Assembly: GCA_945903445.1 (NCBI GenBank)
Contig: CAMDNZ010000002.1
Span: 47,766-111,765, forward strand
Direction of reading: 5' to 3'
Length of the DNA: 64,000 bases
From: Bordetella parapertussis
Lineage (GTDB): Bacteria; Pseudomonadota; Gammaproteobacteria; Burkholderiales; Burkholderiaceae_B
Positions 8,515 through 17,569 of the stretch are shown here, piece by piece. Numbering within the stretch: position 1 is the stretch's first letter; every line of letters starts with the position of its first letter. Both the position numbers and the translations under genes were made by a program. The notes beneath the pieces were generated by a model. That model was not told where the DNA came from. It saw only the letters and a program-made list of their open reading frames with translations, and did no database searches.

Positions 8515-9108
8515 ATGACGCGGGTCTATAAGTATTTTTTCAAGGGTCTGATCACCATCCTGCCGGTGGGCGTCACGCTCTATCTGCTGTTCCTGTTCCT
8601 GTCCTGGAGCGAGGACATGGCATTGGTGCTGCTGCGCCCGTTCATCGGCGGGTTTTACGTGCCGGGCCTGGGGCTGGTGCTGGGTGTGATGGGCATCGTG
8701 CTGATCGGTTATCTGGTTTCGCAAAAAAGCATGTCGCGGTACATGAGTTGGATCGAGTTGCCGTTCACCAACATTCCGGTGGTGCGCAGCATCTATTCTT
8801 CACTGAAGAGTTTTGCCGATTACTTCTCTCCGGCATCCAAGCAGACCGCGCAGCAGGTCGTCATCTTGCGTATGCCGGGCCAACCGATCGAGCTGGTCGG
8901 CCTAGTGACTCGTACGGGCACGGAAGGATTGCCCGCCGGGTTCCTGCCAGGCGCACGCGTGGCGGTCTATCTGCCGATGGGCTATATGATCGGCGGCTAT
9001 ACCGTCTTCGTTCCGCAAGAATGGGTGCAGCCCATCGAGATGTCGGTCGAAGAGGCCATGCGGTCGTCGTTGATCGCATGGATGGCGCGCAGCGGCGAGG
9101 CCAAATGA
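8515..9108 (+). CDS. DUF502 family integral membrane protein
   Basis: This 197-residue protein begins MTRVYKYFFKGLITILPVGV, the characteristic DUF502 start, with a first membrane helix (residues 7-30) and a second at GLGLVLGVMGIVLIGYLVS (about 52-70). It contains the conserved LPFTNIPVVRSIYSSLKS block and the soluble C-terminal half (ILRMPGQPIELVGLVT, VAVYLPMGY). The ATG at 8515 is preferred over upstream in-frame starts because it places helix 1 where the family has it. The family has no assigned biochemical function. Confidence 0.85.
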   Translation: MTRVYKYFFKGLITILPVGVTLYLLFLFLSWSEDMALVLLRPFIGGFYVPGLGLVLGVMGIVLIGYLVSQKSMSRYMSWIELPFTNIPVVRSIYSSLKSFADYFSPASKQTAQQVVILRMPGQPIELVGLVTRTGTEGLPAGFLPGARVAVYLPMGYMIGGYTVFVPQEWVQPIEMSVEEAMRSSLIAWMARSGEAK

Positions 9109-9203
9109 CAGGATTCGCCGACCTCCCGAGCCGAACGCCGATCGATGCGTGAGCCGCATGATGGATGCGGTGCCCGATGCGTGCCCTGATCAAGGGGGTA
9201 CGT

Positions 9204-9230
9204 TGCCCGAAGGCGGCAGCGCTTCGGGCA
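9204..9230. terminator. Stem-loop between convergent DUF502 and gabD genes
   Basis: The arms TGCCCGAAG (9204-9212) and CTTCGGGCA (9222-9230) form a perfect 9-bp stem with a 9-nt loop. It lies 11 nt from the gabD stop and about 95 nt after the DUF502 stop. No T-run follows on either strand, so intrinsic termination would be weak. It may act in both directions. Confidence 0.4.
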
Positions 9231-9240
9231 GGGACGGTAT

Positions 9241-10728
9241 TCAGGCCGGTTTGCCCAGATCCAGACACAGATACTTGTGTTCCAGGTACTCGTCGATCCC
9301 GTATTTCGAGCCTTCACGGCCCAGGCCCGATTGCTTGACGCCGCCGAATGGGCCGACTTCGTTCGAGATCAGGCCGGTGTTGATGCCGACAATCCCATAC
9401 TCCAGTCCTTCGGACACTCGCCAGATGCGGGCATAGTCGCGGGTGAAGAAGTAGGCCGCTAAGCCGAAGATGGTGTCGTTGGCCTGGGCCAGAACCTCGT
9501 CTTCGGATTCGAACTTAAATAGCGGCGCGACCGGTCCGAAGGTCTCTTCGCGGGCGAACAACATGGCTTGCGTCACGTCGCGCACCACGGTGGGCTGATA
9601 GAAGGTGCCACCCAGGGGGTGACGCTTGCCGCCTTCGACCACGCGCGCACCGTGGTTTACTGCGTCGGCGATATGCGACTCGATTTTTTCGACCGCTTCT
9701 TCGTTGATCAGCGGGCCTTGCGTGACGCCGCTCTCGAATCCGTCGCCGACTTTGAAGCCGCGTACCCGGTCGCTCAGACGCTTGACCACCTCTTCGTAGA
9801 CGCCAGACTGCACATAGATGCGATTGGCGCATACGCAGGTCTGACCGGCGTTGCGATACTTGGATGCCACTATACCGTCTACCGCCGCATCCAGATCGGC
9901 GTCGTCGAACACGATGAACGGGGCATTACCGCCCAACTCCAGCGACAACTTCTTGATAGTGGGTGCGCATTGCGCCATGAGCTTGCGGCCGATTTCCGTC
10001 GATCCGGTGAAGCTCAGTTTGCGCACTGTATCGCTCTCGCACAAGGCACCGCCGATTTCGCTCGAACTGCCGGTGACGATATGCAGAACGCCTTGGGGCA
10101 CGCCCGCCTCTTCAGCAAGCACCGCCAGCGCGAGGGCGGTCAAAGGTGTCTGCTGGGCGGGTTTGACGATGATGGGGCAGCCGGCGGCCAAGGCCGGACC
10201 CACTTTGCGGGTGATCATGGCGGCAGGGAAATTCCAGGGCGTGATGGCGGCGGCCACGCCAATGGGCTGCTTGAGCACCAGCATGCGCTGTCCGCCGTTC
10301 GGGCTTTGCAGCACGTCGCCGTCAATGCGCCGCGCCTCTTCGCCGAACCAGTCCAGAAACGAAGCGGCATAGGCGATCTCGCCTGCCGCTTCCTTGACGG
10401 GTTTGCCTTGTTCGGCCGTCATGATGGCGGCCAGATCGTCTTGATGGGCCAGCATTAGATCCGACCATTTGCGCAGGATGGCCCCGCGTGTCTTGCCTGT
10501 CAGCGCACGCCACGCGGGCCAGGCGCGGTCGGCGGCGGCAATGGCGCGCTCGGTTTCGAGGCGGCCCAGCTTGGGCACGGTACCGATGACCCGGCCCGTG
10601 GACGGATTCGTGACTTCGATTGAGGCTGCGGTGGAGCCGATCCATGCGCCATCGATGTAGCAGGCGTCGCGGAGCAGGTCGGGGCGCTTCAGGCCGTCGC
10701 GTAACTCGGTGCGAGATGTTTCGTTCAT
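9241..10728 (-). CDS. gabD: NADP-dependent succinate-semialdehyde dehydrogenase
   Basis: This 495-residue aldehyde dehydrogenase oxidises succinate semialdehyde to succinate, the last step of GABA degradation. Visible features: the GabD-like start RPDLLRDACYIDGAWIG, TPWNFPAAMITRKVGPALAA, cofactor-loop GSTEIGRKL, the catalytic glutamate in LELGGNAPFIVFDDADLD, and the catalytic cysteine in GQTCVCANRIYV, as well as EETFGPVAPLF. The ATG at 10728 is preferred over an in-frame ATG 42 nt upstream because conserved sequence begins just after it. No gabT or gabP adjoins. Related glutarate-semialdehyde dehydrogenases (DavD) cannot be excluded from sequence alone. Confidence 0.9.
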   Translation of the reverse strand: MNETSRTELRDGLKRPDLLRDACYIDGAWIGSTAASIEVTNPSTGRVIGTVPKLGRLETERAIAAADRAWPAWRALTGKTRGAILRKWSDLMLAHQDDLAAIMTAEQGKPVKEAAGEIAYAASFLDWFGEEARRIDGDVLQSPNGGQRMLVLKQPIGVAAAITPWNFPAAMITRKVGPALAAGCPIIVKPAQQTPLTALALAVLAEEAGVPQGVLHIVTGSSSEIGGALCESDTVRKLSFTGSTEIGRKLMAQCAPTIKKLSLELGGNAPFIVFDDADLDAAVDGIVASKYRNAGQTCVCANRIYVQSGVYEEVVKRLSDRVRGFKVGDGFESGVTQGPLINEEAVEKIESHIADAVNHGARVVEGGKRHPLGGTFYQPTVVRDVTQAMLFAREETFGPVAPLFKFESEDEVLAQANDTIFGLAAYFFTRDYARIWRVSEGLEYGIVGINTGLISNEVGPFGGVKQSGLGREGSKYGIDEYLEHKYLCLDLGKPA

Positions 10729-10830
10729 GGCAAAGTTTCTCCGGTCGTGCATAAACAACCAGTAAAGCATGATAGCGGCTGTAATATGGGGCCCATTGTT
10801 TTCAGTTTTTTCAGTTCACGGGCGCCAGCT

Positions 10831-11196
10831 ATGCAGGAAGAAGGTCTTTTCAAGTGGTTGGGCAACGCGCTGGGCGAAATTTTGCGCGCCATCGTAGAAG
10901 CCATCGGTTTCATTTTTTCGAAATTGGGCAGCGCCGTGCATGAGTTCTTCGCGGGGCTGGCGGGTGCCATGGGCATGGATCCCTCGATCTGGAACATCGT
11001 CTGGATCGTGCTGGGTGTGTGGATGCTGTTCTCGGCGATCCGAGCTTTCGCTCGCCGCGCATTCATCAGCGGCATCGTCTGGCTGCTGCTGGTCGTGATG
11101 TTGTTCGGGCTATTGATGAGCGAGCCTGCGAAAGCGTCCAAAGCACCGGCGCGTGGGGTACCGGCCTCGGCCACCGTTCCGGGCCATGGGCGCTAG
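10831..11196 (+). CDS. Small membrane protein, function unknown
   Basis: This protein of about 121 residues starts MQEEGLFKWLGNALGEILRA and has an amphipathic N-terminal half (AIVEAIGFIFSKLGSAVHEF) and two membrane helices (IWNIVWIVLGVWMLFSAI and ISGIVWLLLVVMLFGLLM), with a Pro/Ala-rich tail. I do not recognise a family. ATG 10831 lacks a good ribosome site; an in-frame ATG at 10786 would add 15 residues. Its stop codon overlaps the start of the DUF2784 gene (11186), which suggests co-translation and a shared membrane role. Confidence 0.6.
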   Translation: MQEEGLFKWLGNALGEILRAIVEAIGFIFSKLGSAVHEFFAGLAGAMGMDPSIWNIVWIVLGVWMLFSAIRAFARRAFISGIVWLLLVVMLFGLLMSEPAKASKAPARGVPASATVPGHGR

Positions 11197-11566
11197 GTTT
11201 GCCGCCGATGCCGTGCTGTTGGCGCACGGCGCATTCATTGCGTTCGTGATTGTCGGCGGCGTGTTGGTATGGCGTTGGCCCAAGATCGCCTACATGCATA
11301 TCGCCGCCGTAATCTGGGGCACCTGGGTGATGGTGTCGGGCACGATCTGCCCGTTGACCCCGCTCGAAAACGCGTTGCGCATGGCTGCCGGGCGATCGGG
11401 CTACGAGGGTGGGTTCATCGAACACTATGTCACGAGTGCGATTTACCCGGCGGGCTTGACCCGGTCGGTTCAGATTGCCTTAGGGACCGGGGTCGTGGCA
11501 TTCAATGCATTGGTCTATGGGCTGGCCTGGCGGCGTCGCCGCAAGGCCAGGACGGAGAATCGGTGA
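11186..11566 (+). CDS. DUF2784 family membrane protein
   Basis: This 126-residue four-helix membrane protein begins MGARFAADAVLLAHGAFIAF and contains the conserved family blocks IAAVIWGTWVMVSGTICPLT and GFIEHYVTSAIYP, followed by a last helix and a basic tail (RRRRKARTENR). DUF2784 proteins are uncharacterised. The start at 11186 overlaps the previous gene by 11 nt. It converges on the MscS gene with only about 24 bp between. Confidence 0.8.
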   Translation: MGARFAADAVLLAHGAFIAFVIVGGVLVWRWPKIAYMHIAAVIWGTWVMVSGTICPLTPLENALRMAAGRSGYEGGFIEHYVTSAIYPAGLTRSVQIALGTGVVAFNALVYGLAWRRRRKARTENR

Positions 11567-11590
11567 GCCGATTCTCCGCCTGAGCCGAAC

Positions 11591-14023
11591 TTAGCTTCCC
11601 TTCGGTATCGAGAGCGGTGTGGCGGTATCGGTTGCAGGTCCGGCGACGGTTGGCGTGAAGCCCGCGCTGCCCGCTTGCCCTTCTCGCAGCACCATGGCCG
11701 AAGGCCGGTACATGTCGATGCCCGCATCGCGCAGTCGCCCCAGAATGTCGAACAGAATCGCGCTGCGCGCGCCATACGCGGCACGTGGCGAGGATACATA
11801 GCCGGTGGCAGCGAACATCAAATTGCCCGCGACATCCACGCCATCGAGGTGGACCCCGACCGCTGGCGTTGCCAAAATGCTCGGATGCGCCATAAACGCC
11901 TCTTGAATCAATGAGCGAACCCGATCGGCATCGGCTATCAAGGGCATCGGTAGTTTGATCGTCACCAGTCCCAGCGGGTTGGCGTGCGTGACGTTGCGCA
12001 CGGTTTTCGTGATGAACTCGGAGTTGGGAACGATGACGGTCGAGCGATCCGACATCTGAATCTCGGTGGCACGCACGTTCACTCGAACGATATCGCCTTC
12101 GATCCCTCCCAGCGATACCCAATCGCCGACCTTTACCGGTCGCTCGGCCAGCAGGATCAAGCCGGAGACGAAGTTCTGCACCACCGCCTGCAGACCGAAA
12201 CCGATACCCACCGACAGCGCACTGGCCACCCAGGCAATGCGTTCCAAGCCGATGCCCACTGCCGACAGAGCCAGCGAAATCGCCACCACTACGCCGGTGT
12301 AGCCAAACAAAGTGCTGGCTGAGGACTGCATGCCCGGATCTAGCTGAGTGGTCGGCAGGTAACGCGTCGCCAGCCAGTGTTTGAGAATGCGAACGGCCAA
12401 CAGCGTCAGCGCCAGGACGATCAGGGCCTGAAAAACGCGCGCGGGACGGATGGCGACCTCGCCAATGGCGACGCCACCCCGCATTTGATCCAGGCGTTGC
12501 AACAGTTCCAGCGGACCGGCGCCGAAGGGCGCAGCTAGCAGCAGCAATGCCAGCAGCGCCAGCAGGACTTTGGCCACGCCCGACAGTACGACGGCCGCTT
12601 GCTCGCGCATACGCGTTTGCGCCACGGGTGGGCTATCGTTCTGGCCATGCGCCGCAGCCGGTGCAAACAAAGTGCCGAACAGGTCTTCGGTCAAGACGCC
12701 CAGCAGGTAGGTCGAACTAAGCACGACGAGCGACCAGGCCAGTTGCTTGGTCACGAAGCTGGCGAAGGCCACGTAGCCGGTCAGCAGACAGACCGCGGCG
12801 ACCAGCAGAGCGATCCAGGTCAGCACGCGCAGGGTAGACACCCAGAACGGTCGTGGAGCGACATCCGGGCTGTCGGGGTCTGCGTGGGCGGTACGACGGG
12901 CGCGTTCGTAGCCGATCAAGCCGCCCGCCAAAGTGCCCCCCAATACCAAGGTGATCCAGACATTGACGGCGACGGTGGTCGTCAACGATGCGTTGATCTG
13001 ACCGCCCAAGCGCTCAACCAGCCAACTGAACAGCATGCTGAGTGCCAGGATCAGCGGAAAAAACCTCAGCTTGAGCGCCACGGCGTCGGCAATTGGAGGT
13101 AATCGCCACGAAGGACGGTAGGGCGACAGCAAGGCATAACCCAGCCCCGCCACGTAGCCCGCAAAACAAATCATGGCGACCGATGCACTGGCCAGCGAGC
13201 CGATGCTGCCGGGCAGGCTGCCATTCCAGACCAAGCCGTTATGGACGGCTTCGGCCATCAGCCCCGGAATGGCCAGACCCAAACCCACGATGCTCAAGGC
13301 ATGCACCGAGCGGCGCAGGCGTCCGGATGGAACGCGGGTGGCCGTGATCTTGAACAAGCGGTGACCTGCCCACATTCGCAATGCAAACAGCGCAGCGATC
13401 GCCGCCAGCACGCCTGCCCATACCCAGCCGCCGACGTTATGCAGTGCCGTGGTCAGATCGGTGCCGATCGCCGCCAGACGCGATACGTCGCGAGGGTAGT
13501 CGCCGTGATATTCCGACCAGTAGCTCGCGCTCAGAATCGATACTGTTCGAGTACCCAGTTGCGCTTGAAATTGCGCCCGCCTGGCCGTCGAGACGTACTC
13601 GGCCGCTTGCCCGGCTTCGACCGACAGCAGGCGGGCCAGCCGCAGCTGAGAATCGAAGTTGTCGCGCGACTTCTCTAACTGCGCCCGTTGACGGGCCAAG
13701 TCGGCATCTTCGGCGACCGACTCGTCGGCTTTACCCAGCTCGGTCAAACGCGCCTGAACCGCCGTCAACTGCGGTTGCAGGTCATCCGCCGTGCTGTTGG
13801 CGCGCGACTGAATCTCTAGCGCATCGCTGCGAAGCTCCGCCAGCGCGTCAGGGCTGGTTTTCTCGTCGGAGACGGCGGCCTGAATCTTGTCCAGCGCCGC
13901 ACGCGATTCGTCAAGCTCGCGCCCGACGTCGGGCGGCGGCGCGTCGCCGGCGAAAGCGGCGGGTGTGAGCGCCAAGCCGGTGGCCAGAACCAGCCAGCGC
14001 AGGCACAGAAGGAAAACTCGCAT
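11591..14023 (-). CDS. Large mechanosensitive channel, MscS family with periplasmic DUF3772 domain
   Basis: This 810-residue protein has a signal peptide (VLATGLALTPAAFAGD), an N-terminal periplasmic coiled-coil region of about 150 residues as in DUF3772 proteins, then around ten predicted membrane helices (about 190-600), and a C-terminal MscS core. The pore helix and beta domain are clear: WVASALSVGIGFGLQAVVQN, FVSGLILLAERPVKVGDWV, DRSTVIVPNSEFITKTVRN. Such MscK/YbdG-like channels release solutes on hypo-osmotic shock. The C-terminal tail after residue 780 is short and low-complexity. It is transcribed alone. Confidence 0.88.
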   Translation of the reverse strand: MRVFLLCLRWLVLATGLALTPAAFAGDAPPPDVGRELDESRAALDKIQAAVSDEKTSPDALAELRSDALEIQSRANSTADDLQPQLTAVQARLTELGKADESVAEDADLARQRAQLEKSRDNFDSQLRLARLLSVEAGQAAEYVSTARRAQFQAQLGTRTVSILSASYWSEYHGDYPRDVSRLAAIGTDLTTALHNVGGWVWAGVLAAIAALFALRMWAGHRLFKITATRVPSGRLRRSVHALSIVGLGLAIPGLMAEAVHNGLVWNGSLPGSIGSLASASVAMICFAGYVAGLGYALLSPYRPSWRLPPIADAVALKLRFFPLILALSMLFSWLVERLGGQINASLTTTVAVNVWITLVLGGTLAGGLIGYERARRTAHADPDSPDVAPRPFWVSTLRVLTWIALLVAAVCLLTGYVAFASFVTKQLAWSLVVLSSTYLLGVLTEDLFGTLFAPAAAHGQNDSPPVAQTRMREQAAVVLSGVAKVLLALLALLLLAAPFGAGPLELLQRLDQMRGGVAIGEVAIRPARVFQALIVLALTLLAVRILKHWLATRYLPTTQLDPGMQSSASTLFGYTGVVVAISLALSAVGIGLERIAWVASALSVGIGFGLQAVVQNFVSGLILLAERPVKVGDWVSLGGIEGDIVRVNVRATEIQMSDRSTVIVPNSEFITKTVRNVTHANPLGLVTIKLPMPLIADADRVRSLIQEAFMAHPSILATPAVGVHLDGVDVAGNLMFAATGYVSSPRAAYGARSAILFDILGRLRDAGIDMYRPSAMVLREGQAGSAGFTPTVAGPATDTATPLSIPKGS

Positions 14024-14128
14024 GCGGAAGTGTCGTCGACGTGAAGGGAAGTCGGGAAATTACCACCCCTGTCGGGCGAGGGGTGGGGCAAGAGGTAGCC
14101 GCTGGCATCAAACTGATACGTAGCACTT

Positions 14129-14157
14129 AATTTTTTGTGGGTTATGAACAAAAAATT
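14129..14157. promoter_or_regulatory. Perfect 10-bp inverted repeat in the mscS-ggt divergent promoter region
   Basis: AATTTTTTGT (14129-14138) and ACAAAAAATT (14148-14157) are exact inverted repeats with a 9-nt spacer. They sit in an AT-rich 226-bp gap between the divergent MscS (14023) and gamma-glutamyltransferase (14250) genes. The symmetry suits a dimeric repressor or an A-tract bend site; it also encodes a weak hairpin. The function is inferred. Confidence 0.4.
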
Positions 14158-14249
14158 CTTATGGGTAATGCAAACAAATCAAATTGATTGTCGAGTGGGA
14201 TAGGCGTACCGTGACGGTTCACTCCACTTCTATCAAGAGCCACCGCGCC

Positions 14250-15848
14250 ATGTCAGAGTCCGCCGCTTTTTGGGATTTTCCTTATGCTTCGCAGCGCATG
14301 CCCGTGCTTGCCGATAATGTCGTCGCCACGTCGCAGCCGCTGGCCAGCGCAGCTGGCTTGCAGATGTTTGCACGCGGCGGCAATGCCATGGACGCTGCGT
14401 TGGCGACGGCCATCGCCTTGACGGTGGTCGAGCCGTGCATGAACGGGATCGGTGGCGATGCGTTCGCCATCGTCTGGGATGGCAAGGGTTTGCACGGCAT
14501 GAATTCGTCGGGCCGTGCGCCTGCGGCGTGGGAGAGCAAGCGCTTTGCCGGATTGGACCGCATGCCGGCCAAGGGCTGGGATAGCGTGACCACGCCGGGT
14601 GTGGTCGCAGGCTGGCGTGCGGCCTGGGAAAAATTCGGATCCTTGCCTTTCGCCGATCTGTTCGAACCCGCGCTGCGCTATGCCCGCGATGGCTATGTGG
14701 TGTCGCCCACGGTGCATCGCCAATGGCAATCCCAGATCGACACGCTGCGCGACCAACCGGGGTTCGAGGCTGCATTCGTGCGCAATGGCGCGGCGCCGCG
14801 CATCGGCGATCGTTTCGTCTGCCCCGGCCAGGCCCGCACGCTGGAACTGATCGCGGAATCCAAGGGCGATGCTTTCTATCAGGGTGAGTTGGCCGAAGCC
14901 ATCGTCGCCCATGCCCGCGACACCGGCGGCAGCATCACGATGGCCGATCTGGCGGCGCACCGTACCGATTGGGTCGAACCCATCGGCATGAAGTATCGCG
15001 ACGTCGAGCTGTTCGAGATCGGACCTAACGGTCAGGGCATTGGCGCGTTGATGGCGCTGGGCATTTTGAAGCAGTTCGACATGTCGGCCTTGAAGCAGGA
15101 TTCGGCCGAAGCCGTGCATTTGCAGATCGAAGCGATGAAGCTGGCCTTCTCCGATCTGCGCGAGCACGTGGCCGATCCCGACCACATGCGCGTGACGGCG
15201 GCTCAGCTGTTGGACGATGCCTATCTGGCCAAGCGTGCCGCGCTGATCGACCCGCGTCGTGCGGGCGCGGCGCGGGCCGGCGATCCGCACTCCGGTGGCA
15301 CCGTGTACCTGACCGCTGCTGACAAGAACGGCATGATGGTGTCGTTCATTCAGTCGAACTTCAAGGGTTTCGGCTCTGGCGTGGTGGTGCCGAACCGCGG
15401 GATCGCTTTGCAGAACCGGGGCTGGGGTTTCTCGACGATCGAGGGCCATCCCAACCAGGTCGCCCCCGGCAAGCGTCCGTTTCACACCATCATTCCAGGC
15501 TTCCTGATGAAGCAAGGCAAGCCCTTGATGAGCTTCGGTGTGATGGGTGGATCGATGCAAGCCCAGGGTCATTTGCAGGTGGTTAGCCGCTTGGCCGATT
15601 TCGGCCTGAACCCTCAAGCGGCCAGCGATGCGCCGCACTGGCGCGTGAAGGACGACAACATAGGTGTGGCAGTCGAGGCGCATACTCCGGTGGAGACGGT
15701 CGAGCAATTGCGTGCGATGGGCCACGACATCGAGGTCGCGCCCCGGCTGGATCTGGAATTCGGTTGTGCGCAGATGGCATGGCGTCGTGACGAAGGCTAT
15801 CTGGCGGCGTCCGACAGCCGCAAAGACGGCTGCGCCATCGGCTATTGA
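14250..15848 (+). CDS. Gamma-glutamyltransferase family protein, no signal peptide
   Basis: This 532-residue protein is an Ntn-hydrolase of the gamma-glutamyltranspeptidase family. The large-subunit part has SQPLASAAGLQMFARGGNAM and EPCMNGIGGDAFAIVWDG; the autoprocessing site is the threonine in HSGGTVYLTAAD (T351), which would become the N-terminal nucleophile of the small subunit, followed by GFGSGVVVPNRGIALQNRG and GKRPFHTIIPGFL. There is no signal peptide at ATG 14250, so it resembles cytoplasmic YwrD-type members rather than periplasmic Ggt. Substrate may be glutathione, a gamma-glutamyl or a cephalosporin-like amide; sequence does not decide. Confidence 0.88.
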   Translation: MSESAAFWDFPYASQRMPVLADNVVATSQPLASAAGLQMFARGGNAMDAALATAIALTVVEPCMNGIGGDAFAIVWDGKGLHGMNSSGRAPAAWESKRFAGLDRMPAKGWDSVTTPGVVAGWRAAWEKFGSLPFADLFEPALRYARDGYVVSPTVHRQWQSQIDTLRDQPGFEAAFVRNGAAPRIGDRFVCPGQARTLELIAESKGDAFYQGELAEAIVAHARDTGGSITMADLAAHRTDWVEPIGMKYRDVELFEIGPNGQGIGALMALGILKQFDMSALKQDSAEAVHLQIEAMKLAFSDLREHVADPDHMRVTAAQLLDDAYLAKRAALIDPRRAGAARAGDPHSGGTVYLTAADKNGMMVSFIQSNFKGFGSGVVVPNRGIALQNRGWGFSTIEGHPNQVAPGKRPFHTIIPGFLMKQGKPLMSFGVMGGSMQAQGHLQVVSRLADFGLNPQAASDAPHWRVKDDNIGVAVEAHTPVETVEQLRAMGHDIEVAPRLDLEFGCAQMAWRRDEGYLAASDSRKDGCAIGY

Positions 15849-15851
15849 GCT

Positions 15852-17078
15852 TTAAGCGTTCGCCGGGCGATGCTCGGCCCGGTGGACGCACCACCAGAAC
15901 AAGGCGCTAAGTGCTGTGGCCGTGGTCAGTGCCAAAGCCAGTTTCCAGGCGCTGCCGTAGACCAGTACGACACCCCAACCGCTGGCGATCGAGAAGATCG
16001 TCATTTCGACGAAGTTCAGAAGCGAGGCTGCGGTGCCCGCGAAGGCGGGAGCACGGCGCAGCACCGTCAGCGTGATGCTGGGAAACGCCAGCGTCAGTCC
16101 GAGCGCGTAGACCCCCAAGGGCAAGACGCCGCCTGGGATCGAGGTCTGCGATGCCAAACCGTTATAGATCAAACTGAACAAGGCGGCACTACCGGCCACG
16201 CCATAACCCAGTGCGATCAAATGCGGGCCGCTCACTCGTTGTGCCAATCGGGCCGCCGTGAACGATCCCGACACCATGCCCACGACCAACGGGATGAACA
16301 GATAACCGAAGGCAGTATCTGGCAGCGCCAGGACTTCGGTGACGAAGTCGTGCGCCGCGCCGATCATGAATCCGAATCCGGCGAATAGGGTTGCCGCCGC
16401 CAACGAATAGCCTAAGAAGAATCGGTCGCGCAGGACGAGCTTCATGTTGCGGATCAGCGTGACGAAGGAAAAACGGTGCCGCGACTCGAGCAAAAGCGTC
16501 TCGGGCAAACCCCGGACGCACAACACGATAGTGGCCAAGGCCAGCCCTAGCATGGCGAAAAAGATGGAGCGCCAACCAATGCCGGCGGCCAGGTAGCCAC
16601 CGATGATAGGTGCCAGGGCAGGCGAGACGCTGAACACCATAATGATGTAGGACATGGTGCGCTGCGCGACGGCACCCTTGTAGCAGTCGTTGACGATAGC
16701 CTGGCCGACGATCATTCCCGCACCTGCTGACAGACCCTGCAATATCCGCCCGATCACCAGCCACTCGAACGAAGGGGCCAGGGCTGCCGTCAGTGCGCCT
16801 ACCGAATAAAGCGACAAGGCGACGATCAACACCCGGCGGCGGCCGAACGAATCGGACAAAGTACCGTGAAACAGGGTCGTGACGGCATACGCCAGCATGT
16901 AGTAACCCAGCGTGCTTTGGACCGCCTGGCGGGATTGATCGAACTCGCGACCGATGGCGCCGAAGGCAGGTAGATACGCATCGATAGTGAAGGGGCCCAG
17001 ACACGCTAACGCGCCCAGAACGAAGACCATGTAGGCATACGAGGGGAGAGCGAGGGGTGGGGTTTGCGGGGTAGCCAT
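15852..17078 (-). CDS. MFS multidrug efflux transporter, Bcr/CflA family
   Basis: This 408-residue inner-membrane protein has 12 predicted helices. It begins PSYAYMVFVLGALACLGPF and TIDAYLPAF, the Bcr/CflA start with the conserved charged D in helix 1. MFS motif A is present as GTLSDSFGRRRVLI between helices 2 and 3, and the antiporter-type motif is in SAGAGMIVGQAIVNDCY. Family members export drugs such as bicyclomycin or chloramphenicol, or sulfonamides. ATG 17078 is used; a TTG two codons upstream is possible. It converges on the gamma-glutamyltransferase gene with 3 bp between stops. Confidence 0.88.
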   Translation of the reverse strand: MATPQTPPLALPSYAYMVFVLGALACLGPFTIDAYLPAFGAIGREFDQSRQAVQSTLGYYMLAYAVTTLFHGTLSDSFGRRRVLIVALSLYSVGALTAALAPSFEWLVIGRILQGLSAGAGMIVGQAIVNDCYKGAVAQRTMSYIIMVFSVSPALAPIIGGYLAAGIGWRSIFFAMLGLALATIVLCVRGLPETLLLESRHRFSFVTLIRNMKLVLRDRFFLGYSLAAATLFAGFGFMIGAAHDFVTEVLALPDTAFGYLFIPLVVGMVSGSFTAARLAQRVSGPHLIALGYGVAGSAALFSLIYNGLASQTSIPGGVLPLGVYALGLTLAFPSITLTVLRRAPAFAGTAASLLNFVEMTIFSIASGWGVVLVYGSAWKLALALTTATALSALFWWCVHRAEHRPANA

Positions 17079-17275
17079 GGACAAGGATAGTAACGTGCCG
17101 AGTGATGCTATTCGATGAAGTTAGACAAGCTGTCACCATCGCTCGGATAGCTGCGGCGTGATGCGGGCACAAAAAATGCTATAGAACCTGTGGCTTTTTT
17201 TAGGGCATCTGCAATGCGCCCGGAATGGGCCTGTGGGCGTGTCGACCCAGCACATGGTGAAGAACGGAGTCGCGG

Positions 17276-17569
17276 ATGTTGAGCAAAGTGGATCGTCGGA
17301 CCTTGGTAAAACTGGCTGGTTGGGGCATGACGGGCTTGCGTCATCCCGCAAGCCATGGCGTGTCGCGTCGTTTGGATGTCCGTACTCAAGCAGCGATTAC
17401 CGCGGCGGCATTGGGTCCGTCAGGCGTGACGGTGGTGACCGGCCTGGTATCGATTGCGGCCTCCAGCGCGGCAGCCTCGCGCGCCGATGTCGTGCAGGCC
17501 CATGTCGCAGCGGCGGCGCAGATGCGCCGTTTAGGCGCATTGAGTCACGCCGACGCGGCGTCGGCCTGA
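17276..17569 (+). CDS. Possible small hypothetical protein
   Basis: This 97-codon frame starts at ATG 17276 with GGAG (17266-17269) 6 nt before it. The protein begins MLSKVDRRTLVKLAGWGMTG, reminiscent of a twin-arginine-like or basic N-terminus, and is Ala-rich after residue 40 (VTVVTGLVSIAASSAAASRA). I recognise no family. Third-position GC is moderate, and the gene stands alone in a thinly coding 1-kb stretch, so it may be spurious. Confidence 0.3.
   Translation: MLSKVDRRTLVKLAGWGMTGLRHPASHGVSRRLDVRTQAAITAAALGPSGVTVVTGLVSIAASSAAASRADVVQAHVAAAAQMRRLGALSHADAASA

Noticed and set aside
14253..15725. A 490-codon minus-strand frame opposite the gamma-glutamyltransferase gene
   Set aside because: Composition is His/Arg/Gln-rich like an antisense shadow; the + strand protein has all catalytic blocks.
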